Part shown: positions 21,308 to 32,864 of the stretch, piece after piece
Position numbering within the stretch: position 1 is the first letter of the stretch
Layout: each line of letters begins with the position of its first letter
Assembly (NCBI RefSeq): GCF_905475465.1
Contig: NC_062246.1
Coordinates: 6,288,001-6,352,000 of the forward strand
Direction: 5' to 3'
DNA: 64,000 nt
DNA from: Pieris napi
Taxonomy: Eukaryota; Arthropoda; Insecta; Lepidoptera; Pieridae
Position numbers and translations under genes: made by a program
Notes under the pieces: model-generated
Told to the model about the DNA's origin: nothing
Seen by the model: the letters and a program-made list of their open reading frames with translations, nothing else
Databases searched by the model: none

Positions 21308-21375
21308 TTCTACGGGAATCGAACCCACAGGTTCCATTGCTACTTCACCAATTGCTTAAGCTAGACACATTTGTC
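21308..21375 (-). mobile_element. tRNA-derived SINE-like fragment, copy 1
   Basis: The minus strand carries ggttcgattcc, a perfect RNA polymerase III B box, 38 bp after tagcttaagcaattgg, an A-box-like sequence. The distance is slightly shorter than in a tRNA. The same segment sits downstream of copies 3 and 4 of the methyltransferase (40857 and 46868), so it was copied with the genes. It is not an intact tRNA gene: the arms do not fold into a full cloverleaf by eye. Confidence 0.5.
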
Positions 21376-21529
21376 ATCTGTGTCTTTTTAGAAGTTATTG
21401 TAATTACTATTATTACTATTATTAAAGCTTTATTAATTATTCCATACAACAATTGGTTAGTTTACATTTTTTAATATTAGTATTGGTTATGTTATTATAA
21501 GTTTTAAACATTTTAAGTTAGATTTTCTT

Positions 21530-21785
21530 TTCCATTTCTCTTTGTCTTATGGAACATTTATCGAGTTTTCCCCCGCTAGTTCTATAATGTCACCTGTCCA
21601 TCTTTTCTTTTGTCGTCCTATACATCTCTTTCCAGTAGCTAAATGGACTGGCCATTTTGTTATTTCTAGTGTCCATCTTTTGTCCCGTGCACTAGAAATA
21701 TGACCCGCCCATTTCCATTTATGCCTTACAGCGTGCGTGTACAAGTGAATCTGTAAGTTTTGTTTTTTTACGAATGTCAACATTT
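21530..21785 (-). mobile_element. LINE 3' fragment, copy 1
   Basis: A minus-strand frame with HKWKWAGHISSARDKRWT, then GKRCIGRQKKRWTGDI, the K-W-x-W-A-G-H and G-R-x-x-x-R-W-x-D-D blocks at the C-terminus of many insect LINE proteins. It ends with gaaaagaaaatct near 21535. The same fragment lies at the same distance downstream of JHAMT-like copies 2, 4 and 5. Confidence 0.7.
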
Positions 21786-21997
21786 CTTGTTTTGTTTATT
21801 CTACTCAACTTTAAGATGCTTCTTTCTAATGGAAGAAGTTATTGGTATATCGAACATAAATAATATTTTACAAAATTTATTACCTCTTGTACATAGAATA
21901 TATGTTTGTGTATTTCAATAAAAATTAATATTAAATATAATTTATATTTCATTGTTACATTTCAATAATATTGCAAAAAAAACGAATCCAGATATTA

Positions 21998-24900
21998 TTA
22001 CTTTTTTTCAACATATAAAACGAGTACTTGCACATTAAAGACAAAATCGTTACTAGATTTACTGTAATTGTACTTTTCAGTGTCAATTATCTGCATTTCT
22101 TGGGTTAAGTCCATAAAATAATCGTCATGTAACTCATCCGGGATCTTGAAAGGCAACACAGACATTATTGCATCTGAAAATAATTGTACATTTATTAATT
22201 TGCATTTTCCCAAATACTAAAAGGAGGCACGTAACTTGTATACGTGTTATAACTTGCATATGTACACCCTTCATATATTATTGAAATTAAATAAATTGTT
22301 CTTATCATTTAAATAATATTAAGGATTGATCTATTTTTATTAGAACGTAGAGAGAAACTTAGGACGAATAGCAAGGAACACGTCAAGCAACAACAGGTAT
22401 GAGAATTCTGCTCATTGATTATTTGTTCGGCCGATTTCATAATATATATATATATACACAGTAGGTGTAGGCGTTTGTTTTAAGTTGGACGGCACACAAA
22501 AGTGATCACCACTAAAAGAGTCTGTGTGTCAGTGTGTGTGTCTCTTTTCCCATTCGACGACAAAACCTACCTTTGAAATTCTCCAGATTTTCATATTCGT
22601 GAAATATCAATTTGTGTTCCAATTTTATTATAGTAAATCCAGTTTTTCCTAATAATTGTTGCATATCTTTAAGGGAATCCTATAAAAAGTATATTTTTAA
22701 TTAAACGCAAATTAAACGGAAATTTGTGGTATGGTTGATATTCTAGAGTTTAACATACAGGTATAAATCGCTTTATTTTTACTCCGAATCTTAATCTTAC
22801 ATTTACAGCTAAAATGAGATAAAGGTTTTATTATGTATATGTTATATGCGTGCAACTCTCAGCTCTGAGGTTATAAAACCCCGTCTATGTCAAGCAGAGA
22901 AGAGAACCTACTTGGCTATTAGAAAAAACAAATGATCACAAAACACATACATAAATCTACTGTATTGCTAATAGTTTTTTCACATGGGACAGTGGCTCAA
23001 TAGCACATAAAGTTGAATAATGTGCTTCTTTGGCTAATGTAATGAATTGGGAATAAATTAATCCAATCTACCACCATCGATCCAATATGGCGGACCTCCT
23101 AGCAAAAAATTATAATAGAAATGACGTTAAGAATTTTAACTAAGAAATAATACATAATTAGCCTTTGCTAGAGTGAATTAAATTATGTTATATATACTTG
23201 ACTGTCATGGTATGGAGATATATATCTTTCAACGTCAGTAACCCATGGCTTCCATTTTTCGGCTTTAGCAAGGGTCCTGTATGCATCGAATATAGATACT
23301 TTTCCTCCGACAATCGCGAAACAACTGCCTTGGTCCTTAAGGATATCGTATATATTCTGGAACGCAGTTCTGTAAAATCAACATAAAAAATAAATATAGC
23401 TAAATTTATGTATCCACCGAAAAAGTTATAGTACGTATAAATATAATTTTCGAAGGCGTCGAGTCACCTATGAGGTGTGCGAACATAAAATATAGATGCA
23501 AATGACAAGACAAGTTATTGGAGTTTACTCCTTAAGAAACGATTTGAGTTATAAGGCACGGTACGGAAATTTTATGAGGAGTAAAATCAAGTGTAACACG
23601 AAAAGTTGAGGCGTTATGTGTAACACGTAAAGTTGAGGCGTTATGTAGAAAGAGACAAACATATAGAGTTTACTCCTTAAGAAACGATTTGAGTTATAAG
23701 GCCCGGTACGGAAATTTTATGAGGAGTAAAATCAAGTGTAACACGAAAAGTTGAGGCGTTATGTGTAACACGTAAAGTTGAGGCGTTATGTAGAAAGAGA
23801 CAAACATATAGAGTTTACTCCTTAAGAAACGATTTGAGTTATAAGGCCCGGTACGGAAATTTTATGAGGAGTAAAATCAAGTGTAACACGAAAAGTTGAG
23901 GCGTTATGTAGAAAGAGACAAACATATATATCTGTAGGATTGAACGTGTAAAAGAATGAGATGGAATACATTACACAGACTTTTCTATTTTTTTTACGTA
24001 ATTAGGAACAAAATTATACGACTTTAATTAATGAAAGCATGCTCATTTCAGCAGAACTGAGAAGTTGATCGGACTAATACAATTTTTTGTATATATTTTG
24101 TGGGAGTATTTGCAACTATAGGGATCGACGAACGTTTGACGAACATTCATCGTTAGAAAACAGTGTGGTTTTTATGTTAAAATAAAAATGCCGCATCGAT
24201 TCAGTTTGAGAACACTAACATTCGACGCATGCGCAATGGCTTGAAAGCGTCGCACAGGAAAAAAATTACCTTCAATTTGGTATATTATTAATAAATGTAC
24301 GTTATAAACGTATTACATTAACCTTCTCGAGATAAGATAATATACTACGTCAAAAATAATTTTAATCATAATATATTATTATGACAATTCACAATTTGTA
24401 TAATTCAAATAATATACTATAAAATGCACTTTAGGAAGTAATTAATTACTCAGTAATTAATTTTAAATTGAAAATTAATTACTTAATTACTTAGTCATTT
24501 AATTAAATGAATTTTCAAGTTAAAATTAATTAAATAAAAAATAAAAAATAAACTTCCTATTGCGTTAAAATAAAGTATTACCTTGATAACAATAACTTTT
24601 ATAAATTAAAAATGATCGTAATAAGTTATAATTGAATGAATATTGTGTTTCTCGTACACAAGAAAATAAATAAAAATTATTCCTAATCACTTATTATATA
24701 AATAATTACCTACCTTATTTTAATATTCTCAAAGCGATATCTTTAAGTGCGATGTAAATCAGCCATAAAATCATTTATGACAACGTAAAATTGGAATTTC
24801 GGTTGTCATAATAATGTTTATTTTGTATTAATGATATATATTAAATAAATTTAACAAAAACCATGACAGGTTAAAAACGATGATGGGCTTGGAGGGGAGG

Positions 24901-25392
24901 TAGGTTACATACATGCCCAAAAATCATAAACGTGTCAGGCACAGAAGGCTAACTACTTAGGTATAAAATACAAAAGCTATTTAGATGCCGTGTAGCACGT
25001 ACCATAAATTAAAAATTGTAATTACGATGTACTTACTCTTGACGAAGACACCAGTTTAAAGCAAAACAGGAAATGGCATGGTGGAAACGTTCCCTTAGCT
25101 GATCGGGCAGCTCTCCCTCTATGTTAAGGGTAGTGAAATTAACACGTTCCGAAGCATAGTGTTCATTTGCGAATCGTATCATATCTTCACTTATGTCACA
25201 GCCCGTCATGGTCTTGCAAGTAGGAATTAATTCTTTGAATATTTTTGATGTCAATCTCCCATCGCCACAACCAATGTCTAGAATCATTGAGTCTTTTTTC
25301 CAATTGATTATATTCTTATATTCTTCTAGATACTTCAATGCATGAGTATTCTGTAGAGAATTTGATTTATTATACAATTTGACGTTAAGCAT
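21998..25392 (-). CDS. JHAMT-like: JHAMT-like methyltransferase, copy 1 (intact)
   Basis: Four exons on the minus strand: 25392-25037, 23369-23198, 22679-22571 and 22173-21998, all with GT-AG introns in matching phases, giving 270 residues. Residues 1-14, MLNVKLYNKSNSLQ, and the SAM-binding motif I LDIGCGDG, followed by TGCDIS (acidic loop region) and FALNWC, match the juvenile hormone acid methyltransferase family. Exon 2 holds FDAYRTL and ISPYHDSQ, exon 4 KIPDELHDDYF and the end LYVEKK. The Gln at 14 and the Trp at 114 sit where JHAMT enzymes have residues thought to contact the acid substrate. The family methylates JH acids or farnesoic acid using SAM; the substrate of this paralogue is unknown. 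Cytosolic, no signal peptide. Intron 1 carries a minisatellite. It is nearly identical to copy 4. Confidence 0.88.
23521..23935. repeat. Minisatellite in intron 1 of copy 1, three units
   Basis: Units start at 23521, 23666 and 23811 with gagtttactccttaagaaac. The first two are 145 bp and the third about 118 bp. The difference is a 27-bp subunit, tgtaacacgtaaagttgagg followed by cgttatg, which is present twice in the long form and once in the short form. Each unit ends with agaaagagacaaacatata. Confidence 0.9.
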
Positions 25393-25614
25393 TGTACGTG
25401 CGTGCTTTTCGGCGAATTTCTGATAGCGTTTGCGCAGCGGTCGGGTAGTAAGGGTTAATGTTATCGTCAGAATAAAGGCAAATTCACATTAATCTGAACA
25501 TTAAAACGAAATGGCATGATTTATGCATAATACGAAAATGATAAATTTAATTTATACTGTAATGTGTTGTCTTGTTGAGGTAACTCAAGGTGTTAATAAA
25601 TGATTAATATAGAC
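25393..25614 (-). promoter_or_regulatory. Conserved 5' flank of JHAMT-like copy 1
   Basis: About 200 bp upstream of the start codon are conserved in copies 1-4: gtgcgtgcttttcggcgaat, then agcgtttgcgcagcggtcgg, and further up tcacattaatctgaacatta and tgatttatgcataatacg. Conservation across copies mainly reflects recent duplication. Copies 2 and 3 have indels here, so the retained GC-rich block near the start is a candidate promoter. No TATA box at a standard distance is obvious. Confidence 0.4.
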
Positions 25615-25861
25615 CTGCCCTGCGATTCTGTAACTCACTTCACGAACTCACACAGCGGTTTTCGCATCGGCGGTCGCTCTCAAATCAGTCGTGAAGCAGT
25701 CATTTTATGATTTGGCATTCTGAAAAGGTGGGAGCTTGTAGTTTATTGTTTATCAGAATGCCAAATCATAAAATCACTGCTTCACGACTGATTTGAGAGC
25801 GACCGCCGATGCGAAAACCGCTGTGTGAGTTCGTGAAGTGAGTTACAGAATCGCAGGGCAG
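25615..25861. mobile_element. Long-TIR MITE upstream of copy 1
   Basis: Ends ctgccctgcgattctgtaac and its inverted copy at the right edge. The inverted repeats run for roughly 100 bp per side (through gcatcggcggtcgctctc and cgtgaagcag) around a short centre. It is absent from the same place in the duplicate block (about 51217, where tagaccaggattgc is continuous), so it inserted after the duplication. A clean target duplication is not visible. Confidence 0.8.
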
Positions 25862-25965
25862 GATTGCACTTGCGAGGCTTCTGGCAATGTGAGTGTCCAT
25901 GGGCGGCGGACACTATCACTCAACCTCCGATAAGCCTCTTCCCCTTTTGCCACCTGTTCTTAAAA
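25862..25965 (+). repeat. Lepidopteran short interspersed repeat
   Basis: gtgtccatgggcggcggaca, then cactcaacctccgataagcc and tttgccacctgttct. It is close to a word set common in moth and butterfly genomes (gggcggcggtatcact... gtgagcctcctgcccgtttgcc). Equivalent pieces follow the 5' flanks of copies 2 (39625), 3 (45440) and 4 (51230). Confidence 0.6.
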
Positions 25966-26115
25966 CAATATTTGTTTGATACTAAATTATCATGTACTAT
26001 AGAAAGCAGATAAATTTTATAAGATGGCGTACTTAACAAAAGCGGATGATTACATGTGACACGCGCTTATGATTGCGTTATTTTACTAAATATTGTAAAT
26101 ATTATACTAACAGTG

Positions 26116-26690
26116 AAAATTTTTAGAACTGGCCAGTTGGAAACATTTCTAATGAAAACTTTTTTGAATTTCAATTTTAGAACTCTTTGGTAACCTAATG
26201 TAGTATATTGCATTCATTTTTGTGAATTGGCGGCAAATCTAAAACTCTTAATACACGTGAAAATGAACCTAACGCGAGAAAATTTCGTTCAATGATTTAT
26301 TATGACTTTCGTTGTGGGCTTACTGGACAACAAAGCTATGATAAGCTGCGATTAGCATTTCTTAATGAAGCCCCATCTCGTGCCACTATTTACAGTTGGT
26401 TTAACGAGTTTAAGCGTGGACGTCGGAATCTCAATGATGATCCGCGTGAGGGACGTCCTTTAATAGCGACTACTGAAGATAACATCAGTGCTGTGCGACG
26501 CATGATAGAGGAAGATAAGAGAGTGACCTATCACCAGATACGGGCAATTGGCATTGGTATGAGTCAAATTCAAAAAATATTACACGGACATTTAGGCGTC
26601 AGGAAGCTTTTACCAGATGGATTCCCCATACTTTAACCGACGACCAGAAACACCTTCGCATGGACTGGTGTCGCCATATGTTAGATAATA
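26116..26690 (+). mobile_element. Mariner relic, 5' part (first duplication block)
   Basis: Contains the start of a mariner transposase at 26292-26636: MIYYDFRCGLTGQQSYDKLR, then SRATIYSWFNEFKRGRRNLN and DDPREGRPLIATTEDNI, the two helix-turn-helix motifs and linker typical of the Mos1-like lineage. A frameshift near 26620 moves the continuation IPHTLTDDQKHLRMDWC to another frame. The same frameshift is in the second block (near 51983), so it was already dead before the duplication. The Helitron begins directly after it. Confidence 0.85.
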
Positions 26691-28413
26691 AAAATGAATT
26701 GCTGTTCGTTAGTCTCACTAAAACTCGAGAACGGCTGAACGGATTTATCTTATCTTAGACTTGAAATGTTCGTGGAGGTCTAGGGAAGGGTTAAAAGGCG
26801 AGAAAAAATCGAATAATTTCCGGGAAAACCCTAAAAACAGCCCTTTTCTATTTCCCATACAAACGTTTTCTAGGACAATTTGAACTTTATTGCTATTCAA
26901 TAAAGTTCATATTAAATTACAAGCACTCACTGTTGTCTAAGCAATGTAGGTGTGTTTCTAACGTCAAAGATCATATCTATCAAAACAGTGTGCGTGTGTG
27001 CGTTGGAGCACAGAATACATCGTTGGAGGAGTTCGCGTTAATGTCGCGTTACGAAACTCGCGTTGCTTATGAATTACTTTCGGCACGCAAGAAAAAATGC
27101 ATCAGTGTTCACGTCAATACATTCGTCAAACACAAACCGCGTTACCAAAAGTGTTTTTTTTTAAATATCACAATTTTAAATACATAAAACATTGGTACGG
27201 CTTAAAGGATTTGACTTCAAGTCATATCAAATTAAAAAAAAAAGTGTTGATGTCGATTTGCCGGTGTACAAATGTTGTTTTTCTTGGATTTTCTGTTACA
27301 TAATCTACTGGGTTTGCTTTTGTCAACTGATAAACGACTGAAACAAAATCGTATATCGTGTTTTGTGCACAGTGTTTAGTTAGTGTTTAGTGACAAAATA
27401 ATTTATATTTGATATGCCTCCTATAAGTCGAAGCAATTTAGGTAGATGAACCTGAAATGCTACAAACCAAGCTAATTACCGATCTAATCGTACTGCACAA
27501 GAACGTGACGACCGAATTGGGATTAACATTTACGAACTGTTGATGGTGAATTGTGTGGATCCTACAGAGAAGCCTGTCAACGTTTGCAATTGCTAGAAAA
27601 TGACGCTCATTGGGATAAAACTCTCAATGATGCTGTAATATCATCACACGCTTATCAAATACGAACATTGTTTTCTATAATCATATCTACATGCCTCCCA
27701 TCAAACCCAATTGATTTGTGGATCAAGTACAAAGATTATATGAGTGATGATATTTTGTATCAAATACTCCAAATAGGAAATCCAAATATACAAATCAGTG
27801 AAGAAATTTAGAATGAAGCATTGATTTCAATTGAGGACAAGTGCTTGATGATGTCAAACAAACTATTAATTCAATTAGGCCTGACCGCGTCGTCCAATCG
27901 TCCAATGCATGATGCTTTTAACCAAGAGTTGCATCGAGAAAAACTGTATGATCTCAACGCTTTGAAAGAATTAATTCAAACAATCTTCCACAGTTGAATG
28001 AACAACAGAAATATTTATTTGATACTCTTATGAAAGTAACAAATGAAGAAACTGGAGGGATTTACTTCTTAGATGCACCTGGTGGTACAGGAAAAGTTTT
28101 TTTGATTTCATTAATATTATCAACAATTCGCTCACAAAATAAAATTGCACTTGCGCTCGCTTCGTCGGGAATCGCAGCAACTTTGCTTGAAGGTGGTCGA
28201 ACAGCCCATGCAGGACTAAAATTGCCATTAAATATGCAAAGAAATGAAACTCCAACCTGCAACATTTCGAAGAACTCTGCCATGGCAAAGGTTTTGCAGC
28301 AATGTAAATTGATTGTTTGGGATGAATGTACGATGGCACATAAAAAAATCTTTGGAGGCTTTAGACAGAACCTTAAAAGATCTACGAAGCAATAATAACC
28401 GAATTGGTGGTGC
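26688..28413 (+). mobile_element. Helitron, 5' part (first duplication block)
   Basis: It starts in taaaaatgaattgctgttcg, a typical lepidopteran Helitron 5' region, followed by long non-coding sequence (26700-27540) with no real gene. Then come two pieces of the helicase: 27551-27811 (REACQRLQLLENDAHWDKTL ... LWIKYKDYMSDDIL) and 27994-28395. At 28413 the sequence breaks off into a minus-strand LINE. The duplicate at 52046-54285 continues to a proper 3' end. Confidence 0.8.
27994..28395 (+). pseudogene. Helitron helicase domain, first block
   Basis: LNEQQKYLFDTLMK opens the Pif1 helicase core. FLDAPGGTGKVFLISLIL is Walker A with Val where Thr is usual (G-G-T-G-K-T). ALASSGIAATLLEGGRTAH is motif Ia, and LIVWDECTMAHKK is Walker B. 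The frame ends at FGGFRQNLKRSTKQ, out of register. Motifs III-VI are absent because of the LINE-associated deletion. The Rep nuclease half is not visible upstream. Confidence 0.85.
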
Positions 28414-28606
28414 AATTTTTTTTTATTTTTTTATTTAAATATATTTATTCACAAAAAAGTTACACCTTAAATCAAACCAGGCCCCGCAAAACTGCTTACG
28501 CAGTTTGACTGCAGGTGACTCGCCTTAAATAAACATAACTTCTAAATCACTAAATTACTAACACTGCTACTACAACTAATACTAATACACTTAATTTACT
28601 TATAGG

Positions 28607-29140
28607 TTACAGCATTTTTAACAAATGGTTTTTTAATAAACCTCTAAATTTATCCAATGAAGTCTCACGTCTTATGTCCTCGGGTAAACTATTGAGCAAG
28701 TATGGAATCCGCTTCTTCAACGTTCTATCTCCATAATAATTTTGCACCATGGGTATTTCAAATTTACCTTTGGACATTGACCTTGTGTCAGTTATATGAT
28801 GCACCAAACTAGTAAAACGATCCTGCTTACCATGGTTATTTACGAGTACAAGGAATCTATGTTTCAGGCTAGCCGGTAAAATTTTACATATTTTGAATAG
28901 TTTATAATAATCTCCTTTACATTGATTCCTTGTCTTTTTATTTACTAGTAATTTTAAAAATCTTATTTGTAATGATTCTACTTTATCAATGTATGTTTTA
29001 AATGTTAACCCATAGCAGTCAAGAGCGTAACCTATTATGGAATCCACAAGTGCAAAATATAAACATTTTAGTATGGGCAATGAGACTTTAGTACGTAAAT
29101 GGTAAAACTTTTCTAATAAAATTCTTAGTTTTCTACACAA
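28607..29140 (-). pseudogene. LINE C-terminal domain
   Basis: A 177-codon frame following the RT: KVSLPILKCLYFALVDSIIG, ESLQIRFLKLLVNKKTR and LLNSLPEDIRRETSLDKFRG. The order matches the C-terminal conserved region of Jockey/CR1 elements (L-Y-x-x-L-V-x-S-x-I-x-Y-G, then a short final K-x-x-L block). Its stop is followed by about 190 bp of 3' UTR. Confidence 0.75.
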
Positions 29141-29196
29141 AAATTCTATATGGGAATCCCAAGAAAAAGACGTATCTATTTTTACTCCTAGGTAAT

Positions 29197-30364
29197 TTAC
29201 ACAATTAACTTTTTCGATAGGTTACACGTACAGTTAATTTTGTTGTTATGAAAGCAATCAAAGCCGTGCGCAAAAAGAGGAGGTGGATTATCAATAGAAC
29301 TTAAATACGGGGAGTGAATAATTATCATCTTTGTTTTGTCAGCGTTTAATATGATGCCGTTATCATGCGACCATTTAACTACCGCATCCACATCCTCTTG
29401 AACCCGGCGACACATCTCCGAGAGGTCGGTACTAGCGCTGAGAGTACAAAGGTCATCAGCAAACATGTGGGCCGAGCAGTGACGTAATACTTCACAGAGG
29501 CTATTTACATACATCATGTAGCACACTGCGGCCACACCCAGAACCCTGGGGGACGCCGCAGTTTACTTGTTTCTCCTCACTGAATGCGTCGCCGACTTTC
29601 ACACGGTAAGAGCGCGCCGTGAGACAGTCGCTGAACCATGGGTTCAACGGCTGCCCCAGGCCGCACTCCTCCATTCCATTTAAGAGGGTCTCAGTATTTA
29701 AGGTATCAAAAGCCTTCTTAAAATCATAAAAAATAGCTACAATATTTTTTTTATTTTCCAAATGTGCATTAATTTCGTCTGTATAATTTGATAATAAGGT
29801 GTTGGTGCTTTTATTTTTCTGGAAGCCATGTTGACATTCCGTTAAGATATTATTTTTTTGTAAAAAAGTTCCAATTTGATTGACAACACATTTTTCCATA
29901 ATTTTTTCAATACTTGATAGTATAGCTATTGGTCTATAATTCGAAAAAACTTTACGATCGCCTCTCTTATAGACCGGACGAACGATTGCTTCCTTTAATT
30001 TTTGTGGAAATTTGTGATATTTTACAGATAGATTTATCAGATTAGATAATACAGGGCTAATCTTGTCAACAATTATTTTTAAGTCAGACATGCGTATAAG
30101 ATCACTGCCCGGTGATTTATTTTTGTTCATTTTATCAATTATTAGTTTTATATCCTTGCCATCGACCGGTTGCCATCTCATACACACATTCGATAATTTA
30201 ACATAAGTCTTCCTTTCCAGCCATTTTTCATCACAGGAGTGCTTTATTTGATCAATTTCCTTTGAGAATGTATCAGCAAAATCATTACAGACTGCCTGCG
30301 TGCCACCTTGTTTAGTTATGTTATTTAAGATTAGATTATCCAAAGACTGCTTATTTTTACCCAA
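29197..30364 (-). pseudogene. LINE reverse transcriptase, frameshifted
   Basis: KMNKNKSPGSDLIRMSDL, IVRPVYKRGDRKVFSNYRPI, ECQHGFQKNKSTNTLL, IFYDFKKAFDTLN (motif A) and VNCGVPQGSG (motif B) lie in the first frame. A frameshift right after motif B moves to the frame with HMFADDLCTL (motif C intact, F-A-D-D) and GIILNADKTKMIIIH. All catalytic aspartates are present, so decay is limited. The frameshift and the missing 5' half still make the copy dead. Confidence 0.85.
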
Positions 30365-30399
30365 TAATTCATTAATTTTATCCCAAACTTTTTTTATAT

Positions 30400-32700
30400 T
30401 ATTTGATTGGTATAGCCTTTAAAATAGTGACTGATTGCAATTCATTAAAATTGACGGAGCGTAAAAAAGATCTGTTGCCTCGAGTTGCGCGCTGGTGGGT
30501 ATATTTACAAGATTTTAATTTTACTTTAGATCGAAAAGGGGCTTTAATGCAACATGCAGATTTTCTGAGCCGTAATCCTGATCTTTCCACTGCCAATGTG
30601 TCTCATATTCGGAATCCAAGCAGCTGGGCGAAGATCGCTCAAACCGCTGATGTGAAGACACAAGAGTTAATTTCTAGATTAAGAGACGGACAGCTTGACG
30701 ATACTAGGTATGCGATAAAAAATGATTTGTTGTACTACAAATTTACACCAACTGGGGAAAACCCGCGACTCTTGTGTTACATCCCTAAGGGTCACAGACT
30801 CAGCTTGTTGAGGGTGTTCCACGATGAACATGCTCATATTGGGACTGACAGAACAACTGACTTAATATTAAGACACTTTTGGTTTCCTAGTTTGCGACAG
30901 TTTGTAAAAAAGTACATAAGTCATTGTCTAGTATGTTTACCACATAAAAAAGTTCCCAGGGCTCCGTCACAACCGATTCAATCCTGGACAAAGCCAGATA
31001 TCCCTTTTTCTATTATACATACCGATGTCCTAGGGCCGCTCCAAGAGTCAAACGGTTTCAAATACGTTTTGATTATAGTGGATGCATTTTCCAAGTATTG
31101 TTTGCTCTACTCTCTGTACAGACAAAACACTGACGAGCTAAAACGAGTTTTTTCAAATGCGGTATCATTATTTGGTACGCCGTCTATAATAGTATGTGAT
31201 CGCGCTAGAATGTTCAAAAGCGCTACATTCCAAAATTGGGTCAGTGATTTGGGATGCTCGATACATTTTATCACGCCTGGTATGCACCGTGAAAATGGGC
31301 AAGCGGAGCGGTACTGCAGGACAGTTCTCAACATGCTACGTGTTGAAGTAGGCAACAAAGGTTCCCAATGGTCCGATGTGCTGTGGAGGATGCAGCTCAC
31401 TTTGAATATCTCCAAGCAAAGTACCACGCAGACGTCACCACTACAGTTACTGGTCGGTATTGACGCAGTTACTCCAGTCATCAGATCGTTAGTGCGAGAT
31501 GTGGCACTTACTAACTCTAATCCCAATCGGGAGGCTCTTTTAACTCTTCGCAGACAACGAGCTTCGGAACTCCTTGCAACCAATCAACAGCGCCAGGATG
31601 CCTACGTTAACGAGGGTCGTCGGCAGCCACTCACTTTTGCTGTCGGAGACTTTGAGTTTGTGAGCAAGACTGCACAAATCACCGGCAAACTGGACTCCGG
31701 CATGCGCGGGCCTTACAAGGTTATTCGCGCGTTACCGTGCCACCGTTACGAGTTAGAGCTACTAGCTGGTTCCTATGGGAAAAAGACCCAAGCTGCAGCT
31801 GAAAATGGTGCTAATGTGTTTAGGCCACATAGAGAACATGCAAAGGTATGGGTCTCTGTTACAAATTTTTCTGGTGCTAATGTGTTTAGGCCACTTAGAG
31901 AACATGCAAAATGTATGGGACTCTGTTTTAACAAATTGTCGCTTATGAGAGCACTAAAAGCCGCTGTCGTTACGACAGTGTATTGCAAGATACTGAGTTT
32001 TATTTTTATTCGTGTTAAGTCTGAAGCTATCTAATTCTGTAATATTTGCTTTTTGATAGACCTTATCTGTGTGCGCTTGAGTGCACGCTTGCGCACATAG
32101 TACTGGTAATTGAGAAATAGAGATAAATGTCATTTTTCATCCCTCTAATCCAGGATATATGCTTCAGATAACACTAAACTAGGTAAATTACTTACAAGTT
32201 CCTTCTATGTTTCAGAGACTGCATTAGAAAATAATGAGCAGTTTGCAAGGGATGAAACAAATGAAGAGAGAAATGGCTCTGATGCTAGTGGTGCAAGTAA
32301 TGCTGCGGTCGAGGACGCCGCACTGTCAGGAACGGCCGTCTTATAAAACAATCTCCACAGAGCAAGTCGGACCGAGTGAGGGGTAACAGAGAGGAGTGGA
32401 ACTGGGAACACCGGAAATGCGGCGATTGGCGCTCGGACGTGACAGACGCGGGAGTGTTTTGTTTTTTTAATTGCGTTGTGTAAAATATGTTCTTCTGGTT
32501 GCGTATAATTTTCATTGTGGTATTTTAGTTAATTAAAAATTGTTTTGTAAGGAATAAAACTTCCTAGGTTGAGTGTTTTGTTACTTTTATTATTTATGGT
32601 TTGTGATTTCTAAGAGTATATTTTGTAATATTAAGTGACTAATAAATATTATTTTATTACAATAAAGTACTTGTCTAATAAAATGAAAATGATCAAAGAA
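30400..32700 (+). mobile_element. Ty3/gypsy pol 3' part (first block), 5' half deleted
   Basis: The open frame 30403-32034 starts inside RNase H (FKIVTDCNSLKLTERKKDLL) and covers integrase: zinc-binding HDEHAHIG ... CLVCLPHKK, and core HTDVLGPL, CDRARMFKSATF and ENGQAERYC, giving D, D and E. GPYKVIRALPCHRYEL is the C-terminal chromodomain-like or GPY/F module. Unlike the second-block copy, the integrase frame has no premature stop. The sequence then continues into a 3' region (to about 32690) shared with the second block. A 430-440 bp stretch with an R1 fragment, present at 59440-59880, is missing here. Confidence 0.85.
31807..31924 (+). repeat. In-frame tandem duplication at the end of gypsy pol
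   Basis: ggtgctaatgtgtttaggcc occurs at 31807 and again at 31873; each copy is followed by acatagagaacatgcaaa or acttagagaacatgcaaa. The unit is 66 bp and keeps the frame, giving GANVFRPHREHAK and GANVFRPLREHAK. The same duplication is in the second block (58551 and 58617), so it predates the block duplication. Confidence 0.75.
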
Positions 32701-32864
32701 ACGCAACGTCCAGTCAAGACCTTATTGGACATTATGAAACATGTACAAAAAACAGTTCGCACCTTCGGGTTTTTGAAATCGCTTAACAATTACTCTACAT
32801 TCTTAGATGCCTCTAAAGGACCATTGTTTATCTTAGGTCAAAAGATTAACAATTAGATTTTCTT

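Larger units (their letters stand above)
28414..30398 (-). mobile_element. Jockey/CR1-like LINE inserted with loss of 3.3 kb
   Basis: Minus-strand element with reverse transcriptase and C-terminal region. The A-rich 3' end (plus-strand T-run) joins Helitron sequence at 28413/28414, and the truncated 5' end joins gypsy sequence at about 30400. In the other block those two flanks are 53763 and 57062, so about 3.3 kb is missing where the LINE sits. No target duplication is visible. Frames: 30364-29501, 29535-29197 and 29140-28607. Confidence 0.85.

Noticed and set aside
21308..21375. Functional tRNA gene
   Set aside because: B box is good, but A-to-B spacing is short and I could not fold acceptor and anticodon arms; it is repeated with the flanks, so a SINE-like fragment fits better.
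23198..23386. 62-codon plus-strand frame, repeated at 36994 and 48807
   Set aside because: It is the antisense shadow of methyltransferase exon 2; conservation comes from the real gene on the minus strand.
23521..23935. Regular repeats that might suggest a CRISPR array
   Set aside because: Units are contiguous and near identical with no unique spacers, in a eukaryotic intron. It is a minisatellite.
26933..27187. 84-codon frame conserved with 52296-52550
   Set aside because: Conserved only because the Helitron was duplicated; no known Helitron protein block, and overlapping frames are equally conserved.
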